Both the position numbers and the translations under genes were made by a program. From assembly GCA_002794785.1 (NCBI GenBank), contig NBBA01000009.1, positions 1,488,001 through 1,552,000 of the forward strand: a DNA stretch of 64,000 nt, given 5' to 3'. Numbering within the stretch: position 1 is the stretch's first letter; the number at the start of each line of letters is the position of its first letter. A model generated the notes under the pieces. That model had not been told where the DNA came from, did no database searches, and was given only the letters and a program-made list of their open reading frames with translations. Source of the DNA: Coniferiporia sulphurascens (lineage: Eukaryota > Basidiomycota > Agaricomycetes > Hymenochaetales > Hymenochaetaceae). Of the stretch, positions 46,848 to 64,000 are shown piece by piece.

Positions 46848-49760
46848 TCACCGCAGCTCACGCAAACGGCTGAGCACCTCCTGTCTATCCGCAATCTTCT
46901 CGCCGACGCGCACATACGAAGGCTCCTTCCAGTCCCAGTCGAGGTCCCACTCCCATCCTCCCTTCGGTCTGACCGCCGATCCCGACCCGGACCCGGACCC
47001 AGACCTGGACCTCGCCGCACCCGCACCCCCGCCCCTGTCAGTCGACTCCCTCGCATTCGACGTCCTAGAAACATAAGACTGAAACGGGCCTTCCTCCACG
47101 CGCTCCGCCGCACCCTTTGCACGGCAAAGTAATCGTCGTATACTCAGGCTTGGGCGCACGCCCCGTCCCGTACCCTCCGCGCCGTGCACACGCTCCGTGC
47201 TCGCTCCCGTACCCGCATCTGCACTTGCTCCCACCCCCGCCCCCGCCCCCGAGACGGGCCACGCGTCCACTTCGCGCTGCACCGTCACACTCACGCCCAC
47301 GCCCTCCAGCGACCCCGCCGCGCTCGAGCCCAATCCACAGCACGAGCCCGAATCAGAGCCCAAATGTGAATACGAATGCGCCGGTGCCCCCGACCCCGAC
47401 TGCGTCTGTGGCTGCGGCTGAGAATGCGAGCGCGCGCGCGCCTTCTCCCCAGGCAAGCGGAGCCCCCCGGGCCCACACTCAAAAACGGGCGGCGGCCGCG
47501 CACGGTCGAACGACCTCGATGCGTGCGGTGAACGAGGAGGCGCCACAGGCAAATCGAGCGAGCGGGATGACTTCGTCAGTCCTCCCGTGCCATCCACAGT
47601 CGGCGGGGGGTACAAGTCGCCGTAGCATACACCGAAGAAACGAGATAGCTTCGCTGCGCGGTGGCGGCGTTCTCGGAGGGCTGCCGCCGAGTCCTCTGGA
47701 TCCTCCGCTGGATCCTCCGCTGGTGGGATGTCCGGAAGCGGGAGCTTAATCGAGGGTGTAGGTGAATGGGGGGAAGGGGGGAGAGGTTTTGAGGGTGGAG
47801 CAGGGCGTGAGCGAGGGGACGACGACGACTCTGCCGTAGGTAGTGGCTGCGGCGCTGGAAATTGGGAATACTGCGAGAATGGTGGCGGTGTCGCGGGAAG
47901 GGCAGAAAGCGAGGCGCGTCGTCGGTGGTGCGGCGTGCCCTCGAACGGATCCCCATCGAGCTGGGCGCTCGTTGATTTTTCGCGCTCAGATACACCTACT
48001 TCGGACGTCGAACTGTCCGTGGGTGCGGTAGAAACCATAGAGTGGATGGAGTGACGTTTCTGGCGCTTCACGAAATTCTCTTTACATTATTGACGAAATG
48101 CGAGTATAAGATGGGAATGACTCACGGATGCCGAGGAAGTCCAGAGTGCGCTGACGGACTGCAAGGGCAGCGGAGCCGGAGACGTACCGAACGAGCACAC
48201 TGCCTTTAGTGCACGCCTCATAGTATAATGCGATTCCTGGAGTTGCTTGGTCGATGACTGGAATTTCTTCAGCGCCTCAAGCGCTGCAAGCTCAGTGGAG
48301 GATAATTGTTCGTGCTCAATCTTGAGTCCTGCACGGTGGGACGCGTCGGGAGAGGCGAGTGCGCTGACAATGTCTTCTGTGTGCGTTCCGTGCGTTCGTA
48401 CAAGGGGTGGCTGACTCTGTAATTTACTCCGGTCATTTTGATGCTTTGACGAGGCGTCCAAGGATGCACCGCTGGATCCCGCGAGCGACGCTTCATCGAG
48501 GGTTGCAGCGGCGCTTCTGGTGGTCTTGGACCGCTGGCGCGGCGCAAGCCGTAGGTTCGCACCCTTCCGCCTATTTATCAGGCTCGACAGCCGCGGGGGC
48601 GGCAGCACGTTATTGTCGTCATCTGCATCTGCCGTGGGCGCACTCTCGAGCAAGGGCGGCAGACTAGATGAGGGCGCAGAAGCAGAAGACGGGAAGACCA
48701 GCTCCGTCGGGACCCGTTCCCCAAGGTGACGTTCTAGCTTGGACATCTTCGTCCGACGCGCCTCCTGTTCCTTGATTTTCTCCCTGGCATGGTACACAAA
48801 ACTTGAAGTCGTGGGCGAGCGCGAACCTCGTCTGACGGCGGCAGGGCTGAAGAGGTCGAATTTTGAGGTGGTGGTAGTCGTTGTTGTCGTTGTCGTCGTT
48901 GTCGATACGAAGGACCGTCTGTCCGCATCGCTATCGGCCCCCAGGGACGAGCTCCGGCGCAGACGCTTGGTATTCCCCATAACGAATGAACAGTCCACCT
49001 TCAACACCGGCGGCGCGCGGCTCGCGCTCGACGCCAGGGCCCTCGCCGTCAACGACGAGGGTGAGAATACGACTTCACGGGATGCCAGAGCCCGGGATTT
49101 CGCAGGTCCACCTCCACTGAGCCCAAAGCTCATCCCAGCGTTGACGAGTCGGCGGTGAGGTGCCGCATCTTTCGCCTTCAGGCCTGCACGCGGGACTGGT
49201 ATAGGAAGGACCTCGAACTCCCTGCCGCCAAGCGCATCGAGGCTCCCGCCGGGCGCATCAAGCGTCGGCGACAGTACGGGCATCTCTCCGAGTACCTTTC
49301 CCAGCTTGCGAGCAGAACGAAGGATCCTCCTCCGCGTACGCGAGGACATCGAGTTCGTCGTCAGAGGGAGGAGGACGGGCGGGGTGCTCCTTGACTTTCG
49401 AAGCTTTTTTTGTGACTTGTGGTAGGTGCGGGGCTGGTTGGAAGAGTGGTGTGATATGAGGGGCGAGTTGGAGAAGTTTGAGCATGAGTATTCCGAAGGG
49501 TTGCTCGACTGGCTGGATGAATAAACGGAGGCCATGGGAGGCTCTTTCGAAAGACAATGAACGAGGGGGCACTTGAGAGACGGAATATGGGTCAGGAGAG
49601 ACGAGAGATATTGGAGGGTGTTCGGAGCTATACTAGTCGTGTAGACGGGCGCTTCTGGATATGAGCTTAAATCGCACTCGAGAGACAGGTCAGCGGCACT
49701 GTGCGCGACGATGGAAGCCAAGGGTGTTGCCTGATGTTTCTCGCCATCATGATCACGCAT
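46848..49760 (-). CDS. Uncharacterised 948-aa disordered protein with repeated KLxRxLGE motif
   Basis: The ATG at 49760 (MRDHDGEKHQATPLAS) opens 545 codons to 48126. An intron at 48060-48125 (GTGAGT donor, CCAG acceptor, phase 0) joins TSSAS to KRHSIHSMVST, and the second exon runs to a stop at 46848. Most of the protein is Ser/Pro/Arg-rich and predicted disordered, with a run of 12 Thr codons near 48870-48905. Three short conserved blocks resemble each other: ARKLGKVLGEMPVL (49284-49315), KMSKLERHLGERVPTELVF (about 48709-48750) and AAKLSRFFGVCYGDLYPP (about 47610-47655). I have seen similar motifs in uncharacterised basidiomycete proteins but cannot attach a function. Upstream codons to 49916 are open but lack ATG. 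Confidence 0.7.
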
Positions 49761-49916
49761 TTTTCCCTGGTGAATCTTGGATGTTCTCCAAGGCGTGTAG
49801 ACTTGCCCTAGGGAAGGATCAGTCGTGCGACGACGATCAGTTGAGACGTAGTCACGATGGCCACAGAGTCCAGACGCAGCAAGGCAACCAGCAGTGATAC
49901 AAACGCGGAGCCACAA

Positions 49917-50843
49917 CGTCCGGTAGACTCGTATGCGTCCATATTTTAAAGCCCAAGTGCCTGTCCGCAGAAAAGAAAAGAGACCGCAGTCGACACGGTC
50001 TATCTCCAGGGAGAGATTGAATAGAGAAGCGCGCCACCCTACCCGAATCGAGGCGAACAGACCCGCAAGAGGAAACTTCCACGTGATGGCAAGAGAATTC
50101 GGGTTAACTCCAGTGCATGATGAATGCGGTGCGTACCGCGAACGTACACTGGAGACTGTGAGAAATAAATCCCCCGCGTCCCAGATTGTATGCCGTGCCC
50201 TCTAGTCCCCTTGGTGCCGACTGCTAATGATATCTCTAATGCACAGCGTACTCACTAGCTGGGGTCAGACCTGTTCAAGTCCCCTTGCTCCACCCACGAA
50301 CACGGCCGCACGACTAGAACGTAGTGAACGAACCCACACCCTATCTGCTATCCTCGAGCTAGGTTCGTCCCCCTACTCGGATGGTACTCAAATTGTCACC
50401 GACCCGAAAAGAGGCAGTATAGTTACGGAGAGTACAATGTCGAAGCACGGAGGGTGCCTGTCCGTGCCCGTCTGACTCCACTCGCGCAGTTTCAGAGGAC
50501 GATATCCATTTGGTATGCATCCGAATGTAATCTGAACAGCGATCGTAGCGTAGCAAGGTAGATGATGCTTACGACTCACCTTCTATTGGCCGCCTCAGAT
50601 ATCACTGGATCTATTACGAGACCCGACGCACTGCCTTCTCTCCTTCTGGATAAAAAAAGGGCTCTTTCCTTGCTTCTACTGGAGGTCAGGTCGGCAAGCA
50701 ATTGTTTCGATCTCCTAGCGGTGAGACTCGGAGTTGCCAAAACGCAGGGAAGGGTTGCTCGACGCGTCGACGCGATCCTGACTAAACGCCCGTTAGTGGG
50801 GCAGAACGCCTTGTATAATGATTCAGCCCAAACCAATCATCAG
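49917..50843. other. Intergenic, no gene seen
   Basis: Promoter side of the minus-strand gene at 46848-49760 followed by unassigned sequence up to the tRNA. Short ORFs only. Confidence 0.4.
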
Positions 50844-50939
50844 GCTACCATACTCAAGTGGTTACGAGGTGTGATTTGAATTTTAAGAAAAACCATCACA
50901 TGCAGTTTCTGCGCGTAGGTTCAAATCCTGCTGGTAGCG
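50844..50939 (+). tRNA. tRNA-Ser (anticodon TGA) with a 14-nt intron
   Basis: The acceptor stem GCTACCA (50844-50850) pairs perfectly with TGGTAGC (50932-50938). The D-arm contains AAGTGGTTA. The anticodon stem TGTGA (50870-50874) pairs with TCACA (50896-50900). Loop positions 32-37 read TT-TGA-A, and a 14-nt intron at 50881-50894 sits in the canonical place after position 37. A short variable arm GCAG/CTGC marks a class II tRNA. The T-arm GTAGG-TTCAAAT-CCTGC is complete. A Pol III terminator TTTTCTTTTT follows at 50940-50949. The anticodon and long variable arm both agree with serine. Confidence 0.88.
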
Positions 50940-56906
<5,967 letters not shown>

Positions 56907-57200
56907 AACAAAGAAGTCACCAGCAATGTTTGTCGTGGATCATGAGGCACGGGTTGATATAGGCTCGTTTAATTCTTTTTTTCTTTCTTACCACTTCTTC
57001 AGCACTACCCGCATACCTATACACAAATGGTGTACTTGTTTTCCTTCTTGCTTTCTGCTACATTTCCCCCTCCTTTCTGTTCTCCTCCCGTGTCTAGCTC
57101 TCGCCGTCGTCGGTGCTATACGTTGTCATCATTAAATCCCATGCTGCTTGCGCTGTGTTGTAAAGTAGAGTGTAGTTGGCATAAAACGCGCATTTAAGAA

Positions 57201-57467
57201 TTAAAAAATTTCATTTTCATCATTTAATTCCCAGGGATGTGGGGCGGCATGGCGGTGCTGCGGTGGCGAACCTAAGGGAGTGCCATCCAAATTAGGAAGG
57301 AAAGGCGCGTCGCGTCGCTCGTCCCGCCACCGACGCGGTTGTTGTACTCGTATCGACGCGTCTTGCTCCCACGAATCATCCATGCCTATAAAATCCTCCC
57401 CGAATGGCCACAGGCCCTCCATCGCTTCTTGATCTGAGACGCCCATCTTTTCTCGCATAGCACCCAC
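57201..57467 (-). CDS. Short divergent ORF in the right inverted-repeat arm (88 codons, uncertain)
   Basis: ATG at 57467, stop at 57201. The product (MGAMREKMGVSDQEAMEGLWPFGED... to ELNDENEIF) has mixed composition with Trp, Asp and Pro that looks more protein-like than a random ORF. The matching region in the left arm (near 42760-42960) begins with closely similar codons but hits an early stop and has indels. It lies head-to-head with the intact 57513-59764 gene, 45 bp apart. It may be a real small gene, or the chance reading of a promoter. Confidence 0.3.
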   Translation of the reverse strand: MGAMREKMGVSDQEAMEGLWPFGEDFIGMDDSWEQDASIRVQQPRRWRDERRDAPFLPNLDGTPLGSPPQHRHAAPHPWELNDENEIF

Positions 57468-60400
57468 CCACCTTTATATAACCTTCCACTCTTCGGCTGA
57501 AGCATCATCATCATGCTGGTGCTTGCCCAGTTCACGATCTGGATAGCCCTGACTATCATCAGGGGTTTCAAGGCAGCCGACAGCTTCGCGCTGGTTCGGA
57601 CGCCGGTCCTACCCAGTGGCAACTCGTCTCATGGTTATAATAACATATTGCAAACATTCACTAATACATCTAAGGACCTCAGTTCCCTGAATGCCAGCGT
57701 CAACATACAGCAGCCTAGCTTGGATATATCGTTCGATGCTACTATCAGCAACACATCAACTATCTCGTCGTCTTCAGTCTCCCTGGTGGAGCTGGTGTCG
57801 ACTGGCACCCAGTGGGTCACGCTCGCCTCAACAACTGCGGTGGCTGCCACGGGTTCGGTCTCTGTTTCTCGGTCTGCGGAGGCCTCGTCCTTGCTGGTAT
57901 ACTATCCAAGAAGCATGGTCTATGAACTACCGAGGCGAATTTCTGCGGCTTTTGTCAGGTCTAAGCTACAGGCCATCGAAGCGGCCAAGGAAATTGCCAC
58001 TGTTAAGAAGTGGGCCTCAAGGATACGACATACCATTAAACGGGCCTTCGAGTCCACACTGCGGCCGCAGCTATATGTCTTCGCGAACGTCTTCCCGGCA
58101 TCCACCCGCAGCCTCTCATACGCGGAACTCCGAACCGTCGGCGGCGGGCCTTTAGCGGCTACTACCCTGCTCTCGGACCAGGTCTGGAAATTCAAACGGC
58201 TTTCTTCTCTCTATCGTTCTGGCGACGCGCTACTTGCCACCCTTCCGACGGACAGGGTCGTCTTCGATCCAGCCACTCAATCCGTCAATGTCAACTCTCT
58301 CTACTTCGTCTTCCACTGTGCCGCTGAGAATCTCGCCGCAGTGGAGACGTCCTACATCTCCGAGCGCGTCCCTACGGAAGACAAAGAAAGACCGGAATTG
58401 CTCGCGAATACGCTTGAGCATCCGGTACGAGTTGGTCGGATCGATATTCTGAGTAACTGCGCTTTGGCGACGCGGTCATTGCAAGCGTCCTGGGCGGACG
58501 ACGATGTGCATGAGCTCGGAGTGTGTATGCTGTCTGAGTCTATGCAGATTGGGAACTCTACGTTCGCGGTGACGCCCAGGGAAAGGGTGAAATTAGGACG
58601 GAGGATGCGGTGGACCAGTGGCAAAGCTCATCCCGAGGAGATTGTATCTTTCACTCGTGTAAGTCTGTTTGTATAGCGTCTCCAGCGGTTGCTCACAGGT
58701 TCAACGTGCTTAGGGCTATTGGGCTTATGCAGTCATGGTGGATAAGCAGGCCAGCTTGAAGCTGACCAGAGGCTTTAAGAGAAAGGTAAATAATGCGACT
58801 AATTGCGTAACTGGGCGGCTGATTGAGTAATGTAACAGATGTGGCTTGGGATGCTATATCTCTATGGTCTTACCATGCAAGTGCTTGCCGAGATAGATTC
58901 TCGGGTCAATCCCGATGTTCTGAAATTTGCGGCACCGTGTCACGACGTTGAGGGCGTCCAAGAGGTGAGTCATACGCGTCGTCCTTGACATGGTCGTGAA
59001 TTGACACTGAATTGTAGATGATGGCAATCTTGTCAATATCGATCTTCCCCGCCGCGATCAGTATCGCAGCGAGAGTGCGGAGTGGACTTTGGATGCCTCA
59101 TGGGTCTACCCAGACCGAAGCCGAGTGTGCCCGAGGTTCGGTACGGTCCGATTGTGGCCGTGCCGAACGAATCGGGGATATCCAAGTTGCTTTGCCTTCT
59201 ACAGGACAAATCATTGCAAGTACGAGTGAGCCTGTATTCGAGCCCGCGCCCGTTGCGACAACTATCGTCTGCACCATGATGGATGTAATTGACGACACAC
59301 CAACTAACGATAATAACATTACCTATGCGCTGGCTGTCAAGAGCAAGGCGGCCAAGAAGCGCAGTGCTGCTGCTGCGCGAAAGAAATTAAATAAGAAGCT
59401 CCGTCGTGAGGCCGAGGCTGTCAACGACGCTCTTCCGTTTGGTCCTGACTCTGATCCTTCTCCGGAACCTGCACTTGCTGAGGACTCGGATGCTGAATCA
59501 ACTGGTTCTGTAGCGGTCAAAGCTACGACGCTGTTGGCTATCCCTTCGTTCTCAGCTGGAGTGTCTGGATCAATAGACCAAAGTTCGCTGGACTACGATC
59601 TGTCTGGGTTCACTGAAGTGAGTCGCAAGAAAAGGAAGGCCGAGTCGGTGTCGAGGAAGACCAAAGGCAAGGCGTCGAACGGACGAAGTGCAAAGTCGAA
59701 CGCAAGTGGAACTATTATTTCAACGTCGAGTACGAGTAGTGGTTCCATTTGCTGTCCTCTCTAGGCTATTGGTTCAAGCTCGAGTCTGTCTTCCGGCCTG
59801 AGCTTTTCGCTCGGCGGCCACTCCGGCTCCAAGCGGTACGAGTATGGAGGCGTACAGTCAAGTTCGAGGACTGTTCCTATGTCTGAATTTCCTGGACTGT
59901 GCCTCGAGGGCCTACAAATTCGATTGTCGTCGATGAACGCTCTTATTACATCTGACTAGGCGCCGCTCTCTGCCACAGGTGCGACTGCGCACGGGTCGCC
60001 GCCTGGATTTTACTTGCGTCAAATTGGATACGGTCGCTAGTCGGTGTCGACTGTTTGTGGGGCTCATCAAGTCGAACCTGTTGTTGAAGCTTCGGCTCCG
60101 AAGAGGCGGTGATGGCAGCACTTGCGTCGCTGATGATATATCTGGTTCTTTGTCAATATCTTTGCCACCGCCTCCTGTTTCTGTTTGTACTGTACTATCG
60201 TCTTCTGGTTCTTCTATCCTTTTATAACGTTCCATCGACTGGGTCCTTGGATTCTTCTTCTCTAGATTTGTCTGTCTCCATCTGTCCATCTGTCTGTCTG
60301 TCTGTTCCCGTCTCTTGTCTTTCCGTTCAACCTTGTCCCGAGTCTTTTCTTGTCTCTGTCTCTGTCTCTGTCTCCGTCTCCGTCCTGCCTTTCCATCTCG

Positions 60401-60610
60401 AAATTGTCCTTCCTTTTGTTTCGGTCTTGTCTCTTTCCCTTTTTCTAATATTGTCTGTGTATCATCAACGATATATTCCGTTCGACTCTCTTCTGTATCC
60501 GAGTTCCGGTAATGCTGTGTGTTTGAAACACTAGTTTGTATCAGTATCCCGTCCTTTGTGTACTCCTTGTAAACTATAAATGGCTCGGTGTATTTATGAT
60601 CATGCCTCGG
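57275..60610 (+). repeat. Right arm of the 3.3-kb inverted duplication
   Basis: Collinear with the reverse complement of 39690-42965. The two arms are separated by about 14.3 kb that contains the SPFH, KLxRxLGE, tRNA and SRPK loci. The 3' portion (60240-60400) holds TGTC and TCTCTG microsatellite runs that are also present, more diverged, in the other arm. Confidence 0.8.
57513..59764 (+). CDS. Novel four-exon secretory/membrane-type protein (696 aa), intact copy
   Basis: Exons 57513-58658, 58714-58785, 58839-58964 and 59018-59764, all introns phase 0 with GTAAGT, GTAAAT and GTGAGT donors. The N-terminus MLVLAQFTIWIALTIIRGFK is a signal peptide or anchor. Residues 30-125 are Ser/Thr-rich with several N-glycosylation sequons (NSS, NTS, NAS, NTST). 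The central region (about 130-440) is ordered-looking but unfamiliar. A hydrophobic segment MMAILSISIFPAAISIAARV falls at about 449-468. The tail has a Lys/Arg block KSKAAKKRSAAAARKKLNKK (about 556-575) and a second basic block near 650-670. I recognise no family. Expressed tail beyond 59764 by an extra intron is possible, because sequence to about 59950 also looks conserved between arms. Confidence 0.7.
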
Positions 60611-60902
60611 AAGGATAAAATGAATCAAGTTTTTCTTTCAACTCATTGCGGTTTCACATTTTTGGACCCGGTATGTAATCATGGTCCATGTGAAAAAACT
60701 TGCATACAAAGTATCCAACGTCAGGACTAGTACTTGCACTGCGCTACATACATTTACAATACAACAACGACATGGAAACACGACCCGTCCAACTGGGTAT
60801 CAAATCAACTTCATACAGTAATAACGAAGAAACCATCAGGAGTGTCCTCCAAGTCCGTGCGGGATAACTTTCCTGCGTGATCGCCCAGAACAAACATCCT
60901 GA
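60611..60902. other. Intergenic spacer
   Basis: Between the edge of the inverted duplication and the stop of the PLD-like gene. Nothing recognised. Confidence 0.4.
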
Positions 60903-63522
60903 TCAGAACCCACCCGTCCCGCGTACACGCTTAATCGCGCCCGAGAGACCCTTCAAGCCTCCGAGCGGGCCTGTCGTCTTCGTCCCGCTGCTCTCCACCA
61001 CGCGCCCCGAGCCATCGCGAGCGCGCCACACCCCATCCGTGTCGTCCACCAGCCCGTACTCACGCGTGTTCTGATTTGCGTTGATCCCCGCATACCACTC
61101 CGCCGCGAGCGCAGGCGAGTCGACGAGCACGTTTACCTCCTGCGAGTGGAACCATGATTGGGTGTCCTGGTTCCCGTTACCCAAGATCGAGATGCTGTCG
61201 TCGACGGACATGAACTTCACTGTGGGCGGAAGGATGCGTTAACGCGATCTTTGTTTTTTAATTCGCAAAAGCAGACGCTCGTGAGAATGCTTACCATGGC
61301 AATTGCGCTCCTTCCTCGTGGCGTTCATGGGTTCGTTCTGGTCTTTAGCCGTGTACCAGTAGACCTTGAGGTTGTCTTGCTTGCCTTCGGCGTGGAGCGT
61401 CTTATAAATGGTGTTCACAACCTGCTCGTTCGTGCCACCCTGGAAGGGAATCATTTCGCCAAGGTCGTTGAAGCCTGATCCATTTTTTTCGTGTGGTGTT
61501 CGGGTAGATTTAGAATACGATGGCTTTAAAATAACGCGGAGGAATACGAACCTAAATCGAGGTAAAGCGTGATTTCTATGCCACGGCGGCATGCCTCTAG
61601 CGTTGCAGCGATGACGGGCGACGCGTTGAAAGTAGGTGTTTGTCTATTTTTATCAAAACGTCAGAGGAGGGATAAGCAATGTCAAAAACCCACGCACATA
61701 AAGATAGACTTCTTAGCATGCTTAAATGCACTCAGCCACGCGACGTTTTGAGGAACACCTTTTACATCCTCATGTCCAGGTGCTATGAAGTGGATAAAAA
61801 GTCTCGTTTAATAGACATCAGAGTGGCAGGGGTGGAGGTAACTCACTTCCTCTCGGCGCGCGGTTTACCATCGCGATCGGCACCGGCGAATGCGGGGCAT
61901 GCAAAATATGCGGTCGGAATTCACCCATCGACGCGTCGTCTGTAGCCGTACCTTCACCACTAAACTTAGTTGCGTTGAGATGTTCGGTAATCGCCCCAAC
62001 ACGACCAAGATGCTCCCGCTCTGCATCATCATAATCGCTTCTGAGAAGCTCAGGGCCCGATAGTCCGTCCGCGGACGTGGAGGAGGGGACGTCTGTGTCA
62101 ACGTGCGCTTGCGATCCGTTAGTGTTCGCCACGGCTGGGCCTGTAACTTCCCTAGGTGTTGACGTCGGTTCGGCGGGTTGCTCCGAGCGTTCCTCGCGTC
62201 CGACCATTTCCTCACCGGCCGCATTCTCGGGCCTAGCTTCTTCGGACCTATACGAACTCTGGTCCCTTTCTCCTTTGTTATTCAGGCTCGAGCTGGAACT
62301 TTCCACGTCGGGAACGTTCATAGCGGGGTGCTCGCCGACAAGGGAGTCCTTCCCAAGCGCAGCGCTGTCGCTCTTCTTCATGCCCACTGCAGTGCGCATG
62401 GCATTCCCCATACCTGCTCCCTTCGTTTCATCTTCTTGATTGTCGCGTTCATGCTGTTTGCCGAGGAGGCTGCGCGCAGCCTGGCTTGAGAATTCTGTGT
62501 CGATATCTATTTAAAGTCATTAGATTGATGGAATACATGGAAGTGATAATGACGTACACTTAAGATGTTTGTTGTCCCGACCAAACTTATAGCCATCTGT
62601 GCGGGCTGGCGGTTTTTCGAGGAGCGGCAGAGACGGATCCAGTGCGTTCGACCACGTAAACAGGGCGACATCGTAAAAGCTCTCGACAATAGGACCCTCA
62701 AGATGGATCATCATCTCTACGTTCGGCCGGTCTTGTATGTTATTGCTATTTAAGCACGCCACCTCGCGGTCGACGACGAGGTACTTGGCATGGAACGTGC
62801 CAAGCAGTGGACGATGGTAATTAACGACCTCAAAGTGAATACCGCCGAGTTCTTCGAGGCGAGGCAGGCCGACGTCTGGCCACTTCTCTGGCGGTACCCT
62901 GACGTGATTATTGAGCACCTGTGAAGGCGTGCCACGGTCGTAGATGAGCTTTACGACGGGTCGTTCTTCGGGCGAGCGCTTGGTGCATCTCTTGGAGAGC
63001 GCTCGGAGGGCGTCGGAGATGAGCGCGGCGGAGTGCGAGTCCTCCCAGTAGTTTGTTGCGATATATACTTCGTGCCGCGCGCGGACGATGAGGTCGGCGT
63101 AATGCCGCATAATATCAGGAATGACGGAGACGATGGAAAGCGGGATGACGCCAGAAGAGCCGATGAGCGAGGGGGAGACAAGGTTGGCGAGTGGGTCTTC
63201 ATTAAGAGTCTCTAATACGTCTGCATATATCTAGGAGGAAGACTTTCAGCCGCAACGAGCGGGTATGAAATTACAAGCTGGGACGTACTCTGAGGAACAA
63301 GTCCGACGGCCGAGCAGGAAACTTGCCGCAAGCAGCAGCTCTTTCAAGCCTCTCTTTCTCGTCTTCTTCCCAATCCTCCTTTGATTTCCTCGAAGGTGAT
63401 TTGTTCCATTGCTTTCGTAGCTGCTTCACGACGCTACCTATGTCTCTTGTGGGGTCCTTTGCAAGTTCTACAGCGATAGACTGGGTTGAGGTGCAGAGGT
63501 CGAGTGCGAAATTGGAATCCAT
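60903..63522 (-). CDS. Phospholipase D superfamily protein (two HKD motifs)
   Basis: PLD-superfamily enzymes use paired HxKxxxxD motifs to cleave or transfer phosphodiester bonds. Both are present here: HAKYLVVDREVACLNSNNIQDR (near 62740-62800) and HVKFMSVDDSISILGNGNQDTQSW (61150-61230). The ATG at 63522 opens MDSNFALDLCTSTQSIAVELAKDPT. The first catalytic half follows (RHYADLIVRARHEVYIATNYWEDS). A disordered Ser/Glu-rich insert (about 61860-62500) separates it from the second half, which has KSIFIQTPTFNASPV, EITLYLDLGF and VYWYTAKDQ. It ends GLSGAIKRVRGTGGF with a TGA at 60905-60903. Several introns are required (for example near 61220-61300, 61480-61550, 61630-61700, 61770-61850, 62505-62560 and 63215-63285). 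Substrate is not inferable; the family includes lipases, nucleases and cardiolipin synthases. Confidence 0.88.
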
Positions 63523-64000
63523 TTAGGTGTAGCAACAGGAGATAGAGATGGGAGATGGAGCACAAACGAAAAACAGCGCATATAACCCAGACCCGACCTA
63601 TGACGACAACATTCCACCTCCAAAAAAGCTTGCTATAATTAGACCATGGGGTCGTCGCGGCGTTTTAAAACGGAACTTTATAATCTAACCTGTGGCGATT
63701 TTAAGCGTGTCAGTGTTCAACGGTAGCCTTCGTACGTAGCTGCCTTGACATACTATTAAAATAAAGAAACTTTCAGGAAAATGGAAAGAACAGTAGACAA
63801 AATAAATAAATAAATCCGGCTTCGGACTCCGGGTTGGAGGAGCACCGTGGAGCACTCCAGGAGTCCAGGTCCAGGCAGTGCACTCCCGCAGTAGAATGCG
63901 CGTCATCTTTCATCGCAATTCAACAAATATACAATAACAACGCTCCATCTTAGCAGTTTTGACATAGATAGCGCCTCCGCTGAAGTTTCAATTCGACATG
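63523..64000. other. Intergenic, window end
   Basis: Promoter side of the PLD-like gene and unassigned sequence. Nothing recognised. Confidence 0.45.

Noticed and set aside
59912..60628. 238-codon minus-strand ORF with Arg/Gln/Lys-rich repeats
   Set aside because: It is the reverse reading of TGTC/TCTCTG microsatellite runs in the 3' flank of the inverted-repeat gene.

Overview
This is a chromosomal segment of a basidiomycete fungus, probably an agaricomycete. Genes carry many short GT-AG introns (mostly 48-66 bp). The recognisable proteins are eukaryotic housekeeping factors in a fungal arrangement, and low-complexity Ser/Pro/Gln-rich proteins are common. Start codons were checked as ATG; splice models come from reading donors, acceptors and phase by hand.

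Layout. 1-2.4 kb: the end of an unidentified gene, then a nested transposon stack. 3.0-5.4 kb: a divergent pair, inositol polyphosphate multikinase (-) and an OPA3-like mitochondrial protein (+). 5.5-6.9 kb: decayed tandem repeats. 8.1-10.9 kb: a novel six-exon gene for an 855-residue membrane protein. 11.2-15.8 kb: convergent UBP14/USP5-type deubiquitinase (+) and the Brix-domain ribosome factor RPF2 (-). 15.8-31.9 kb: a gene-poor interval of about 16 kb whose only convincing gene is a C2H2 zinc-finger transcription factor (22.85-25.2 kb). Its downstream flank holds a very dense cluster of a GACTCGG motif, and further on a 16-bp-flanked retroelement with a solo LTR nested inside. 32.0-34.0 kb: mucin-like single-pass membrane protein. 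35.8-39.3 kb: a CM1-domain coiled-coil spindle-pole/microtubule-nucleation protein. 43.2-45.6 kb: SPFH/band-7 protein. 46.8-49.8 kb: a 948-residue disordered protein with a thrice-repeated KLxRxLGE-like motif. 50.84 kb: an intron-containing tRNA-Ser. 54.3-56.9 kb: SR-protein kinase (SRPK/Dsk1/Sky1). 60.9-63.5 kb: PLD-superfamily protein with two HKD motifs.

The most unusual structure is a large inverted duplication. A segment of about 3.3 kb at 39.7-42.97 kb recurs in reverse complement at 57.3-60.6 kb. Each copy carries a four-exon gene for an unfamiliar secretory/membrane-type protein with a lysine-rich tail. The right copy is fully open (696 residues); the left copy has a 2-bp frameshift and a nonsense codon.

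The housekeeping genes do not form a pathway with each other. Items worth a second look are the inverted gene pair, the GACTCGG cluster beside the C2H2 gene, the two-frame reading of that gene's 3' half, the 855-residue membrane protein, and the three-level transposon nest.
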